Positions 1 through 8,712 of a DNA stretch of 64,000 bases are shown here, in pieces (positions within the stretch are counted from its first letter, which is position 1; the number at the start of each line of letters is the position of its first letter). The stretch covers positions 1 through 64,000 of the forward strand of contig NZ_FMDO01000013.1 of assembly GCF_900095305.1 (NCBI RefSeq). The letters are read 5' to 3'. A model generated the notes under the pieces. That model searched no databases and had not been told where the DNA came from. It saw only the letters and a program-made list of their open reading frames with translations. Origin of the DNA: Proteiniborus sp. DW1. Lineage in GTDB: Bacteria; Bacillota; Clostridia; Tissierellales; Proteiniboraceae. Position numbers and translations under genes: made by a program.

Positions 1-9
1 TATTATTTG

Positions 10-38
10 TTAACAAAATATCAGTTAGGGTATATAAT
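10..38 (+). promoter_or_regulatory. Promoter of hflKC
   Basis: A TTAACA -35 box at 10-15 and a perfect TATAAT -10 box at 33-38 are separated by 17 bases, and the hflK start lies about 30 bases further on behind a GAAAGGGGG ribosome binding site. Seen in sequence; sigma-A type use is inferred. Confidence 0.6.
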
Positions 39-66
39 AAAGGTATCTAAAGAAAGGGGGATTTAA

Positions 67-1122
67 ATGCAATTTTTAGTTATTTTAGCTGTAGTAGCAA
101 TTATAATAGCTGCCGATAAGGTAAAAAAGCAAAAAATTAAAAAGAAATATGATGAAAATGTGATTGAAATTGAACCAAATAAAAAGAAATTGAATCTAAA
201 TATTAATACCAAGGTTATTTGGGCCATAGCCATAGTAGCTTTATTAGTACTAGCTTCACTTTCTAGTGTTTATACTGTTGATCAAACTGAATTTGCAGTG
301 CTTACAACCTTTGGAAAACCAAGCAATGAAATAGTTGGTTCTGGGCTTAAGTTTAAATTACCTTATCCTATACAAAAGGTACATAAGTTATCAAAGGAAA
401 CCTTCTCTTTGACACTGGGATATACAGAAAAAGGAGAACAGATGCAGACAAACGTAGCAGAATCTAAGATGATAACTGGTGACGAGAACATAGTATTAGC
501 AGATTTAGAGGTTCAATGGAAAATAGTTGACCCTATAGCATTCTTATATAATACAAGTAATCCTGAAACTATATTAAAAAATGCAACTTCCTCATCTCTA
601 AGAACAGTAGTAGGAAGTGCCACAGTAGATGATGCACTAACAGACGGTAGAACTAAGATAATAAATGATATTAGAGAAAATCTAATTGAGCTTATAAATC
701 ATTACAACTTAGGTATATCAATAATAAATGTAAATCTGCAAGACGTAGATTTACCAACTGCAGAAGTAGATGCTGCCTTTAAATCAGTTACAGATGCTAG
801 AGAAGAGAGGATAACAAAAATAAACGAAGCAAATAAATATAGAAATGAGAAGATTAATCAAGTACAAGGTGAGCAAGCTGCTATACTTAGTAAGGCAGAG
901 GGTGAAAAAATTAGTAAAGTAGAAAAAGCTAAGGGAGATGTAGCTCAATTTAATGCTATTTACTCAGAATATAAAAACAACCCAGATACTACTAGACATA
1001 GATTGATAATAGAAGCATTAGAGATAGCTTTCAAGGATGCAAGAGTTATAATTGTAGATGATGGCGGTAATACAGTAAAATATGTACCTTTAGAGGAACT
1101 ACTAAAGAGGGGGGGCAACTAA
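67..1122 (+). CDS. hflK: HflK-like SPFH-domain membrane protease regulator
   Basis: Band-7/SPFH (prohibitin-type) protein of 351 residues. In bacteria HflK pairs with HflC to form a large membrane assembly that surrounds and restrains the FtsH protease. There are two hydrophobic stretches, residues 1-17 and about 50-70. The SPFH core follows from about residue 71 (VDQTEFAVLTTFGKP), and a charged Ala/Glu/Lys-rich helical tail runs from about 245 (DAREERITKINEANKYRNEK), as is typical. The extra N-terminal hydrophobic segment is unusual and resembles other clostridial HflK proteins. The start is set by GAAAGGGGG seven bases upstream. The stop codon abuts the hflC start, which fits a two-gene operon. 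Confidence 0.88.
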   Translation: MQFLVILAVVAIIIAADKVKKQKIKKKYDENVIEIEPNKKKLNLNINTKVIWAIAIVALLVLASLSSVYTVDQTEFAVLTTFGKPSNEIVGSGLKFKLPYPIQKVHKLSKETFSLTLGYTEKGEQMQTNVAESKMITGDENIVLADLEVQWKIVDPIAFLYNTSNPETILKNATSSSLRTVVGSATVDDALTDGRTKIINDIRENLIELINHYNLGISIINVNLQDVDLPTAEVDAAFKSVTDAREERITKINEANKYRNEKINQVQGEQAAILSKAEGEKISKVEKAKGDVAQFNAIYSEYKNNPDTTRHRLIIEALEIAFKDARVIIVDDGGNTVKYVPLEELLKRGGN

Positions 1123-2016
1123 ATGGAAGCTATAAAAGCTAAAAGTATAATAAAGAAGACATTTTTTGTTTATGTACCAATTCTAATTATTGCTGTCCTT
1201 TTATTAAGCAACCTGTTTGTAATAAAACCAAATGAATATGGTATAATCAAACAATTTGGAAAAGTAGTAAAGGTAATTGATGAAGAAGGTCTTAAGATAA
1301 AAATACCTTTTATTCAATCAGTCTCAAAACTACCTAAGCACATACTTTTCTATGATGTACCTGCTACTGAAATAAATACTTTTGATAAGAAAAGGATATT
1401 AGTTGACTATTATACACTATGGAGAATAACAGATCCTGTAGATATGCTGGAGACATTAAAGACAATAGATGCTGCAGAGGCTAGACTTAGTGATATTATG
1501 TATTCATCAGTTAGAAATGAGCTTGGAAAGCTAGAATATGGTCAAATCATAAATCCGGCAGATAATAAAAGAGGAAATGTAGACTTAGTAGTTCAGCAGA
1601 ATATTAATGATATACTTAAAAGCAATTCAAATGGAATAGAAATAGTAGATATTCAAATGAAAAGAATAGATTTGCCTGAAAGCAATGAACAATCAGTATA
1701 TAAGAGAATGATATCTGAGAGAGCAAGTAAAGCTCAAGAATATTTATCTCAAGGAGATGCAGAAAAAACTAGAATTATGGCAGAGGCAGATAGAGAAGTT
1801 GCAGAGCTAATTGCCAAGACTAGCTCGCAGGCAAAGGAGATAGTAGCAGAGGGAGAAAAGGAAGCAGCTAGGATATATAATGATGCATATGGACAAGATG
1901 TGGAGTTTTTCAAATTATATACTACACTAAACTCATATAAGACCTCAATAGATGGCGAAACAGTTATAATGATACCTATAGATTCTCCGTATCTAAAATA
2001 TTTAATGGGGCATTAA
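1123..2016 (+). CDS. hflC: HflC-like SPFH-domain membrane protease regulator
   Basis: Partner of HflK, 297 residues. It has a single N-terminal membrane helix (about 14-32), then an SPFH domain starting at VIKPNEYGIIKQFGKVV and an Ala/Glu-rich helical region (about 200-250, with repeated AEADREVAELIAK-type sequence). Its length and order match HflC from Firmicutes. The ATG follows the hflK stop with no gap, and the ribosome binding site GAGGGGGGG lies in the last codons of hflK, so the two are probably translationally coupled. The role in FtsH quality control comes from the family, not from this sequence. Confidence 0.88.
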   Translation: MEAIKAKSIIKKTFFVYVPILIIAVLLLSNLFVIKPNEYGIIKQFGKVVKVIDEEGLKIKIPFIQSVSKLPKHILFYDVPATEINTFDKKRILVDYYTLWRITDPVDMLETLKTIDAAEARLSDIMYSSVRNELGKLEYGQIINPADNKRGNVDLVVQQNINDILKSNSNGIEIVDIQMKRIDLPESNEQSVYKRMISERASKAQEYLSQGDAEKTRIMAEADREVAELIAKTSSQAKEIVAEGEKEAARIYNDAYGQDVEFFKLYTTLNSYKTSIDGETVIMIPIDSPYLKYLMGH

Positions 2017-2113
2017 AATCAAAGTAAAATCACAGAGGCAGGCTATTGATGTTTGACTAATTATTGCCGTGTAGTTCAATAGATAAAATTTAGACAAATT
2101 TTTAAATTAGATG

Positions 2114-2142
2114 TTGACATATTTGGGAAATTAAAGTATATT
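2114..2142 (+). promoter_or_regulatory. Promoter of riboswitch leader
   Basis: TTGACA at 2114-2119 and TATATT at 2137-2142 have a 17-base spacer. Transcription would begin near 2149, just before the conserved riboswitch core. Confidence 0.65.
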
Positions 2143-2157
2143 ATATAGTAATATTTG

Positions 2158-2245
2158 AGAGTGTACCTAGGGTTCCGGCTAAAGGCGGCAGGTCCAAGCG
2201 GTACAGGATTTTTATCTACACTTCTAGGAGAAAAGCCTGGAGGAC
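2158..2245 (+). promoter_or_regulatory. ykkC-family riboswitch aptamer (ligand uncertain)
   Basis: The leader carries the ykkC hallmarks in order: ACCTAGGGTTCCG at 2165-2177, GGTCCAAGCGGTAC at 2191-2204, and AGGAGAAAAGCCTGGAGGA at 2226-2244. AGTGT (2160-2164) pairs with ACACT (2218-2222), ACC (2165-2167) with GGT, and CCG with CGG inside. ykkC RNAs comprise guanidine-I and the subtype-2 classes (ppGpp, PRPP, nucleoside diphosphates). The GGTCCAAGCGGTAC segment looks closer to subtype 2 than to the guanidine consensus GGTCCGAGAG, but I cannot assign the ligand by eye. The 3' core overlaps the terminator that follows. Confidence 0.75.
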
Positions 2246-2278
2246 GAGTCTCAAAATGACTTGTCTCCGGGCTTTTTT
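2231..2278 (+). terminator. Riboswitch expression-platform terminator
   Basis: AAAAGCCTGGAGGACGAGTC (2231-2250) pairs with GACTTGTCTCCGGGCTTTT (from 2258), followed by T6. The 5' arm is part of the aptamer core, so ligand binding should prevent this hairpin and turn transcription on. Confidence 0.8.
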
Positions 2279-2488
2279 ATATAGTTTAACTAGTTAACTA
2301 GACTGACCAAAAGCTTTTATCAGGAACTTAATGAAGCTCAGAAGCAAGTTTTTGAACACTACAATTATTCCAAAGCATACATATAGCAAGGCTAAAACTC
2401 AATGAGAACTAAATTTTTACTACAGAATAGGAGTGATCAAATTTGTGTTTCAAAACTGCGATATCTATAAAAAGGGGAGGGGAAAAAA
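2279..2488 (+). other. Gap after riboswitch with a possible gene-tail remnant
   Basis: These 210 bases separate the riboswitch terminator from the ABC genes. A short open stretch at 2300-2386 reads TKSFYQELNEAQKQVFEHYN and then ends at TAG. It has a protein-like composition and no start, so it could be the tail of a decayed gene once controlled by the riboswitch. This is weak evidence. The last 20 bases hold the AAAAGGGGAGGGG ribosome binding site of the next gene. Confidence 0.3.
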
Positions 2489-3496
2489 ATGGGTATAATA
2501 CAGGCATCTAACTTACAAAAGACTTTTAAGGTAAAAATCAAGAGTGCAGGATTAAAGGGGAGTATTAGGTCAATGTTTTCTCCTGAATACAAGGAGGTGG
2601 AAGCAGTCAGGGGTATTTCCTTTAATGTAGAAAGGGGAGAAATTCTTGCATTTATTGGTCCCAATGGTGCAGGTAAATCTACAACCATTAAGATGCTTAC
2701 TGGAATACTATACCCTACATCAGGAGAATTAAGTGTACTTGGCTTAAATCCTTCTAAGGACAGAAAGCAATTGTCTTATAGAATAGGTACAGTCTTTGGA
2801 CAGAAGTCGCAGCTATGGTTTCATCTTCCGCCTATAGATAGTTTTAATTTACTGGGAAGGATATATGAGCTAGGGGATGACTACTTGAAAAAAAGAATTT
2901 CATATCTTACAGATATGTTTGAGATAGGAGACTTATTAGAAACTCCTGTGCGTAAGCTTTCACTTGGACAAAGAATACGCTGTGAAATAGCTGCATCTAT
3001 TATACACAACCCAGAGATAATATTCTTAGATGAGCCTACTATTGGATTAGATGTTGTAGTAAAGCATAAGATAAGGGAGCTTATAACAAAACTAAACAAA
3101 GAAGAGAAAACAACTATATTTCTTACTTCCCACGATGCTGGTGACATTGAGCAGATGTGCAAGAGGGTAATGATTATTAATCATGGAGAGGTAGTCCTTG
3201 ATGAATCAGTTAAAAGCCTTAAATATAACTATCTAAATCAAAAGATAATTGATATAAAGTATATGGAGCCTATTGAAATCAATATCCCAAATATAAAAGT
3301 ATTGAAGCATAAGGGGTATGCTGCTAAGGTAGAGGTAGATAGTTCTATTTGTGATATAGATAATGTAATAGCAGAATTAATGAAGATTGGTAAAGTAGCT
3401 GATATTACTATTTCAGAACCTCCAATGGAAGATATTATTTCACACATCTATCAGCAAAAAGCAAAGGTAGGTGGTATAGTTGAAGAAAATAACTAA
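2489..3496 (+). CDS. ABC-2 exporter ATP-binding protein (COG4586 type)
   Basis: ATPase subunit of an ABC-2 type transporter, 335 residues. Walker A is FIGPNGAGKSTTIKML (about residue 53), the signature is LSLGQRIRCEIAASI (about 152), and Walker B is IIFLDEPTIGLD (about 176), followed by the H-loop TSHD. The C-terminal 90 residues form the extra domain usual in NodI/COG4586-like ATPases. With the next two genes it forms the COG4586-COG4587-COG3694 triplet found in many Firmicutes, whose substrate is not known. It lies downstream of a ykkC riboswitch and may be under its control. It overlaps the next gene by 17 bases. Confidence 0.88.
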   Translation: MGIIQASNLQKTFKVKIKSAGLKGSIRSMFSPEYKEVEAVRGISFNVERGEILAFIGPNGAGKSTTIKMLTGILYPTSGELSVLGLNPSKDRKQLSYRIGTVFGQKSQLWFHLPPIDSFNLLGRIYELGDDYLKKRISYLTDMFEIGDLLETPVRKLSLGQRIRCEIAASIIHNPEIIFLDEPTIGLDVVVKHKIRELITKLNKEEKTTIFLTSHDAGDIEQMCKRVMIINHGEVVLDESVKSLKYNYLNQKIIDIKYMEPIEINIPNIKVLKHKGYAAKVEVDSSICDIDNVIAELMKIGKVADITISEPPMEDIISHIYQQKAKVGGIVEENN

Positions 3497-4277
3497 ATAC
3501 TCTTATATTACTAAAATCAGTTTGTCAAATAATCTTGTATATTTTGGAGACTTCCTAGCACGTAACTTCTTCTTTGTGTTTATTATTTATATTTACATGA
3601 TGCTATGGACTAATATTTATGGAAGCAAGGGTGACAACATTGGCGGATTTAGTTTAAACCAAATGATATGGTATCTAGTGGTGACAGAAATAGTTACTCT
3701 ATCTCGTTCTAATGTATTTAATGAAGTAAACCAGGATGTTAAGAACGGCAACATTGCATATATGTTAAATAAGCCTTATAACTATATTCTCTACTGTTTT
3801 TCAAATTCCTTGGGAGAGATGGGAGTTAAGCTATTAACTAATGCACTAGTTGGACTTGTTATAGGTATTTTATGTGTTGGACCTCTCAATAGTTTTAATA
3901 CTATGCATTTGCCCTTTATTATTATTTCTATATTGTTAGGGATATTTATTAACTTTTTTACTCATATTTCACTATCCCTTACCTCATTTTGGCTTGAGGA
4001 AAACAGTGCTTTTTTCTGGATATATAGTAAGCTGGTATTTACTTTAGGTGGTATGCTAATACCATTAGAGTTATTTCCAGAGTGGCTTAGGAATATTGCT
4101 GTAAATCTTCCCTTTGCATATGTGACTTATGCACCAGCTAAGCTAGCAGTTAATTTTTCTTTTGATAGATTTTTATATACTATAGCTTTTCAACTAGTAT
4201 ATTTAGGAATCTTCTTCATGATTTCTATGGTAATATTCAGAAAGGGGGCTAGAGCATTAAATGTTAATGGAGGTTAA
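3480..4277 (+). CDS. ABC-2 family transporter permease (COG4587 type)
   Basis: Membrane protein of 265 residues with about six hydrophobic helices (for example FFFVFIIYIYMML and LVGLVIGILCVG). It matches the first of the two permeases (DUF990/ABC-2 membrane group) accompanying COG4586-type ATPases. The proposed TTG start overlaps the ATPase end by 17 bases and has AGGTAGGTGG just upstream, a pattern of translational coupling. It probably forms a heterodimeric membrane channel with the following gene. The exported substrate cannot be deduced from the sequence. Confidence 0.8.
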   Translation: MKKITKYSYITKISLSNNLVYFGDFLARNFFFVFIIYIYMMLWTNIYGSKGDNIGGFSLNQMIWYLVVTEIVTLSRSNVFNEVNQDVKNGNIAYMLNKPYNYILYCFSNSLGEMGVKLLTNALVGLVIGILCVGPLNSFNTMHLPFIIISILLGIFINFFTHISLSLTSFWLEENSAFFWIYSKLVFTLGGMLIPLELFPEWLRNIAVNLPFAYVTYAPAKLAVNFSFDRFLYTIAFQLVYLGIFFMISMVIFRKGARALNVNGG

Positions 4278-5058
4278 AAGAAACTTAAAACTCATAGCAA
4301 TGTATTTCAAATTCAATCTTTCTGCATCTATGGAATATCGAGCAAGCTTTTTGACACAAACCTTTGGAATGATAATAAACAATGCTTCATTCATATTTTT
4401 CTGGTGGATACTTTTTGAGAATGTCGGAAGCATTGGGGGCTATGGCTTCAAGCAGGTAATGATACTATGGGCTATTTCATCTTCATCATATGGAATTGCA
4501 TTCATACTATTTGGAAATGTAAGAAATATATCTCGAATGATAATCAATGGAGAACTAGATTCATATCTACTTCAACCTAAGGATGTTCTTTTAAATATCA
4601 TTTCATCTAGTACAGTAGTATCTGCCTGGGGGGACTTTTTTTACGGAATCATCTTATTCATTGGAGTAAGTGGCTTTCATCTTGGGGAATTTATGTTGTT
4701 TTTACTATTTTGTATAACGGCATCACTAATTTTTTCTAGCCTCATAATTTTTGCGAATTCATTGACCTTTTATATGGGGAATTCACAGGGAATAAGCAAC
4801 CTTGTTATGGAGTTTATGATATCCTTTAGTATCTATCCAGAAGGAGTATATAAGGGGGCCGTGAAATTCATAGTATACACTTTTATACCAGCGGCATTTA
4901 TTTCATTTGTTCCAGTGAAAATATTAACAGCATTTTCGTGGAAATGGTTTGCTATATTAATATTAGCAGTGGTAGTGTGGACCACATTTTCATATTGGTT
5001 TTTCTATAGAGGGCTTCGAAAATATGAATCTGGTAACTTGATAATAAGCAAGTTGTAA
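4261..5058 (+). CDS. ABC-2 family transporter permease (COG3694 type)
   Basis: Second permease, 265 residues, with about six membrane helices and an N-terminal cytoplasmic segment (MEVKRNLKLIAMYFKFNL). It overlaps the upstream permease by 17 bases. ATG codons at 4261 and 4267 are both possible; 4267 has the poorer ribosome binding site. It completes the three-gene transporter. No terminator with a clear T-run follows directly; instead a palindromic repeat lies at 5109-5185. Confidence 0.8.
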   Translation: MLMEVKRNLKLIAMYFKFNLSASMEYRASFLTQTFGMIINNASFIFFWWILFENVGSIGGYGFKQVMILWAISSSSYGIAFILFGNVRNISRMIINGELDSYLLQPKDVLLNIISSSTVVSAWGDFFYGIILFIGVSGFHLGEFMLFLLFCITASLIFSSLIIFANSLTFYMGNSQGISNLVMEFMISFSIYPEGVYKGAVKFIVYTFIPAAFISFVPVKILTAFSWKWFAILILAVVVWTTFSYWFFYRGLRKYESGNLIISKL

Positions 5059-5108
5059 ACTGGTCCAGGTCATATTCCATACCGTTGATTAACTATTAGT
5101 TTCTTATT

Positions 5109-5185
5109 TGTCATCCTGAGATGCAGTCGAAGGATCCCGTGCTCTGATTGACCTAGGAGATCCTTCACATTTGTTCAGGATGACA
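5109..5185. repeat. Palindromic intergenic repeat with TGTCATCCTGAG / GGATGACA ends
   Basis: TGTCATCCTGAG...CGAAGGATC at the left is mirrored by GATCCTTC...TCAGGATGACA at the right, with an imperfect centre. Elements with these ends are scattered in many clostridial genomes and resemble REP or MITE-like sequences. It could also act as a terminator of the ABC operon. Confidence 0.6.
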
Positions 5186-5257
5186 AAACAGACTTTACTT
5201 ATTCTAATGATTTTATATTGCAAATTACCTACTCAAGGTGGTATTATTTATAGAAGC

Positions 5258-6150
5258 GAAGTAATTAATAACATTTACTAGTCATAAATTTAATAGAAGA
5301 TGCAGTAAAACATAATACTTTGGAGGTAATTTTTATGGAATTATTGAAAGCGGTCATTTTAGGAATCGTTGAAGGGATAACTGAATGGCTTCCTATAAGT
5401 AGTACTGGTCATATGATTTTAGTTGAACAGTTCGTTCGTTTGAATGTTTCGGAAAGCTTCATGGAAATGTTTCGTGTAGTAATTCAGCTAGGAGCCATCT
5501 TAGCAGTAGTATTTCTTTATTTTAGAAAGCTAAACCCTTTTTCACCTAGAAAAACTGCTAAGGAAAAGAGAGACACAATGTCAATATGGTATAAAGTAGT
5601 TATTGGTGTTATTCCAGCAGGCATACTAGGCACTTTATTTGATGACTGGCTAGATGAGCATCTATATAATTACCAAACAGTTGCTATAATGTTAGTTGTT
5701 TATGGAATTCTGTTTATTATCATTGAGAACAGAAACAAGAAACGTAGAAGCAGAGTTAATTCCTTTAATGAGTTAAGCTATGGAACTGCCTTTTTAATCG
5801 GAATATTTCAGGTTTTATCTTTAATTCCGGGAACATCACGTTCTGGAGCTACTATTCTTGGAGCTATTTTACTAGGTACATCACGCTATATTGCGGCAGA
5901 ATACTCATTTTTTATGGCTATTCCAATAATGTTTGGAGCAAGTGCATTAAAGCTTGTGAAATTTGGTCTTAACTTTACTGGAACAGAAATTGGTATTCTA
6001 CTTACAGGTATGGCCGTAGCATTTTTTGTTTCAATCTTAGCTATTAAATTCCTTATAGGATATATTAAGAACAACGATTTCAAAGCTTTTGGCTGGTATC
6101 GTATTGTTCTAGGTTTATTAGTAATTGGGTATTTTACTTTTATATGCTAG
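5258..6150 (+). repeat. Duplicated uppP block, copy 1
   Basis: From GAAGTAATTAATAACATTTACT to the uppP stop this 893-base block is collinear, without length change, with 8974-9866. The shared leader (77 bases upstream of the start) shows that the duplication included the control region. Confidence 0.85.
5335..6150 (+). CDS. uppP: Undecaprenyl-diphosphatase UppP, intact copy
   Basis: Integral membrane phosphatase that recycles undecaprenyl pyrophosphate to the lipid carrier used for peptidoglycan and other envelope polymers; overproduction gives bacitracin resistance. It has 271 residues and about eight helices. The two catalytic signatures are intact: [14 protein letters not shown] (about residues 12-25) and [10 protein letters not shown] (about 163-172). 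The ATG at 5335 is chosen because TTTGGAGGT lies just upstream; the in-frame TTG at 5320 overlaps that ribosome binding site. It is the first of three uppP copies in 8 kb. The 77 bases upstream are shared with the second copy. Confidence 0.93.
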   Translation: MELLKAVILGIVEGITEWLPISSTGHMILVEQFVRLNVSESFMEMFRVVIQLGAILAVVFLYFRKLNPFSPRKTAKEKRDTMSIWYKVVIGVIPAGILGTLFDDWLDEHLYNYQTVAIMLVVYGILFIIIENRNKKRRSRVNSFNELSYGTAFLIGIFQVLSLIPGTSRSGATILGAILLGTSRYIAAEYSFFMAIPIMFGASALKLVKFGLNFTGTEIGILLTGMAVAFFVSILAIKFLIGYIKNNDFKAFGWYRIVLGLLVIGYFTFIC

Positions 6151-6159
6151 AAAAGAATA

Positions 6160-6206
6160 GGGGTAGGTGCATTGCTTATCTATTTACCAATGTACCTACC
6201 CTATTT
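6160..6206 (+). terminator. Terminator after uppP copy 1
   Basis: GGGTAGGTGCATTG pairs with CAATGTACCTACCC around a 13-base loop, followed by TATTT. The convergent peptidase gene ends shortly after it, so it may serve both directions. Confidence 0.7.
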
Positions 6207-6229
6207 AATCTATTCCTATCGATTCTGCA

Positions 6230-8263
6230 TTATCCCCATATAGCATTAATAAAATATTCAATATCTATGGATTTTATGAAGTCTTCAATACTATTAAGCT
6301 CATCAATGCTGAGATCAGATTTTATAACTTGAATCTGAGAATTGTCATGATCTACTGTAATAATACCTCCCTTTAATAATGATACACTATAAATATTGCT
6401 ACCAACTTCTTTTTCCGTATTTATATCCCAAACTATTTTTGTATTTTTATCATATACTAGAGTGTATTTAAGATCATTTAAGGTCATAGTTTTAGTTTCA
6501 AGTTCTTCAGGATATTCGCTGTTGAACTGAAAACTTTGAGTAATATCTATTACAAAAGCACCTTTATCTTCTATACTATTCATCCTATATGTAAGAGATA
6601 CTCTATTAATATTTTTTCTATCCAAAACCATTTTATATTCTTTCCCAATTTCATAAGATTTCTTATCTATTAATAAGGTACCAATTTCTATAATACCATC
6701 GTATATTTTTACATGTGTATTATCAGATATAATTACTTTCCAAAAGCTATATCCATTGTATTCTTCTGGCAACTTCATATCTGTGTATATATCTTTAATT
6801 GATTGTAAATTATTAAACTCACCACTTTTTTGGATTACTGGAAAAGGCTTATTTTCTAGCATAATGATTTTATAACTGCCAAAAGGCAAACCTTCTTTTG
6901 CTTCTGAATGTAAATTCATTATATGCTCATCTTCTACGTATTCTATTTCTTCATTTTTATTTACTGCGTGTTGATTTATATCTTCTTTAGAAAAAATACT
7001 AGACTGACTATTTACTATAAAATCATGAAGAACATTTGTTAATTTAATAATGTAATCAACATCTAATTCTGCTATAGTATCATTAGTAGTGTGTATATTG
7101 TCAGTCTTTAAATTACCTAAATTTACAGAGGGAATTTGGGCTTCAGAAAATGATATATGATCTGACACTAAATCGGTATTTTCCATTATTGAATTAATCT
7201 GATTTTGTTTGAAGAAATTCAATATATCAGTTATCAATAAACCACTTACTTCTTCGTCTCCAGCTATAGCTAAGACATTATCTCCTTTTATTCCAATAGA
7301 ATCTATATTGATATTTACAATCTCAGAATACTTTTTCTGAATATCCTTAGCAAATGCTTTGCTTCCTTGTCTATTAGATTCTTCGCCGTTAAAAGCACAA
7401 AATAGTATATCGTAATTAGGCTTGTTATCATTATAGTATAATTGCAATTTTTTCCCTAGCTTTATTAGAGCAGATACTCCCGAAGCGTTATCAATGGCCC
7501 CACAGAAAACTTTGTTATTATCTAGCTTGCCCACATGATCGAAGTGAGCCGAGATAATAATGGCTTTTTCATTATTGTATCCTTCTATCATTCCTATGAC
7601 ATTATTAGCCTGGATTTCTTCAGTATTTAATTTTTGAAATATATGAACTTTAGAGTTAGGATTATTTAATAATTCATCATAGATTTTTGGGGTAATTTGA
7701 ATAATTGGTATTCCCTTTTCCTGCATACTTAATAATTTTTTAAAGATTTGTGTTTTGACTAAAATAGCTTTGGGCTCAACAATTTTATTTTCATTTTTAT
7801 AGTATTCTGATAACCGACCTATGTCATCTATAACTAAAATAGATTCATTTATCTTTTCGTCATAAAGATTGAATACTACTGGATAAGCCATATTTATATT
7901 CATTATATTATTTTGCTCCAAGAAATCTTCACCATACTTTAGCTCCTTAATACTTTCTTTTGAGAATTCTATTTTTACATGGTAATTTTGCTTTTCTGGT
8001 GGTAAGTATATATGTTTGTATTCGTGGAGGAAGCTATCGTTCATAAAAGGCTTTAGTCCTATATCTTTAAAGGTAGTAACTATAAATTCTTGAGCTGTTT
8101 TGTTGCCTTCAGTTCCAGTTAATCTCCCTTCTAGGTCTTTGGATGCGAGAATAGATATATTATCTTGGATACTTGAACTATGGGTTTCTAGTACTTTATT
8201 AGTAGAGCAAGATATTTGTAAAAGCATAACTAGACATGCAGCAATCAATTTTACTATTTTCAT
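6230..8263 (-). CDS. M28-family zinc aminopeptidase lipoprotein
   Basis: Exported peptidase of 677 residues. A lipoprotein signal peptide ends at LLQISC, with Cys19 as the lipidation site. A PA-like insert follows (about 110-205), then the M28 domain (about 215-425). Its metal-site motifs are SAHFDHVG, GAIDNASGVSAL, CAFNGEESNRQGS and, near the end, NIHTTNDTIAELD. About 250 further residues form a C-terminal region of unknown fold. The family cleaves N-terminal residues from peptides using two zinc ions. The start has TAGGAGG just upstream. It lies in the first gap between uppP copies and is read from a promoter divergent from, and overlapping, that of the next gene. Confidence 0.85.
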   Translation of the reverse strand: MKIVKLIAACLVMLLQISCSTNKVLETHSSSIQDNISILASKDLEGRLTGTEGNKTAQEFIVTTFKDIGLKPFMNDSFLHEYKHIYLPPEKQNYHVKIEFSKESIKELKYGEDFLEQNNIMNINMAYPVVFNLYDEKINESILVIDDIGRLSEYYKNENKIVEPKAILVKTQIFKKLLSMQEKGIPIIQITPKIYDELLNNPNSKVHIFQKLNTEEIQANNVIGMIEGYNNEKAIIISAHFDHVGKLDNNKVFCGAIDNASGVSALIKLGKKLQLYYNDNKPNYDILFCAFNGEESNRQGSKAFAKDIQKKYSEIVNINIDSIGIKGDNVLAIAGDEEVSGLLITDILNFFKQNQINSIMENTDLVSDHISFSEAQIPSVNLGNLKTDNIHTTNDTIAELDVDYIIKLTNVLHDFIVNSQSSIFSKEDINQHAVNKNEEIEYVEDEHIMNLHSEAKEGLPFGSYKIIMLENKPFPVIQKSGEFNNLQSIKDIYTDMKLPEEYNGYSFWKVIISDNTHVKIYDGIIEIGTLLIDKKSYEIGKEYKMVLDRKNINRVSLTYRMNSIEDKGAFVIDITQSFQFNSEYPEELETKTMTLNDLKYTLVYDKNTKIVWDINTEKEVGSNIYSVSLLKGGIITVDHDNSQIQVIKSDLSIDELNSIEDFIKSIDIEYFINAIWG

Positions 8264-8303
8264 CTGTTTTTCCTCCTATATAGTAGCTTTTTGTGGACAA
8301 AAT

Positions 8304-8348
8304 AATTATACCATAATATTGCATATGTTTCAATATTATGGTATAATT
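8304..8348. promoter_or_regulatory. Symmetric divergent promoters inside an 18-bp inverted repeat
   Basis: Arms AATTATACCATAATATTG (8304-8321) and their exact complement (8331-8348) flank 9 bases. Plus strand: TTGCAT (8319-8324), 17 bases, TATAAT (8342-8347). Minus strand: TTGAAA (8333-8328), 17 bases, TATAAT (8310-8305). The two -35 boxes lie between the two -10 boxes, so polymerases would compete, and one dimeric repressor could control both. Confidence 0.7.
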
Positions 8349-8379
8349 TCCTCATAAAACAAGAAAGGGGGGATTGTGG

Positions 8380-8712
8380 ATGAAAAAGAAAATGATAAGT
8401 CTTTTTATGACATTAGTGCTTGTTTTTACATTTGTTTCAGCTTCTTATGCTTATAGAGATGACTATAGTATCATTTCACCTAACTACGTACCCTGTGACT
8501 ATACAGGTGGACAACATATTTACGTAGATGGTCATGAATGGCAAGATGATGAAGAAACCACACATTGGCACAAAATATCAGATGGCTATGGTGGATATAT
8601 TTATGTATTATGTACTATAATAACAACGTACAAGTATACTGAACAAAGATGTCCTTGTGGCGAAAGTAAGGTTAAAAGAACTAAATTATATGAATTGCAT
8701 TATCGTGACTAG
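8380..8712 (+). CDS. Small secreted protein, unknown function
   Basis: Unrecognised 110-residue protein. A clear signal peptide (MKKKMISLFMTLVLVFTFVSASYA) is followed by an aromatic, His- and Tyr-rich mature part with four cysteines, two in a CPCGES motif near the C-terminus that may bind metal or form disulfides. The ATG at 8380 is preferred to an in-frame TTG at 8374 because AAGGGGGG is spaced correctly for it. It is expressed divergently from the M28 peptidase, so the two may act together outside the cell. The stop codon lies inside the next palindrome. Confidence 0.65.
   Translation: MKKKMISLFMTLVLVFTFVSASYAYRDDYSIISPNYVPCDYTGGQHIYVDGHEWQDDEETTHWHKISDGYGGYIYVLCTIITTYKYTEQRCPCGESKVKRTKLYELHYRD

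Noticed and set aside
6144-6332. Short plus-strand frame after uppP copy 1
   Set aside because: It spans the terminator and the antisense end of the M28 peptidase gene.
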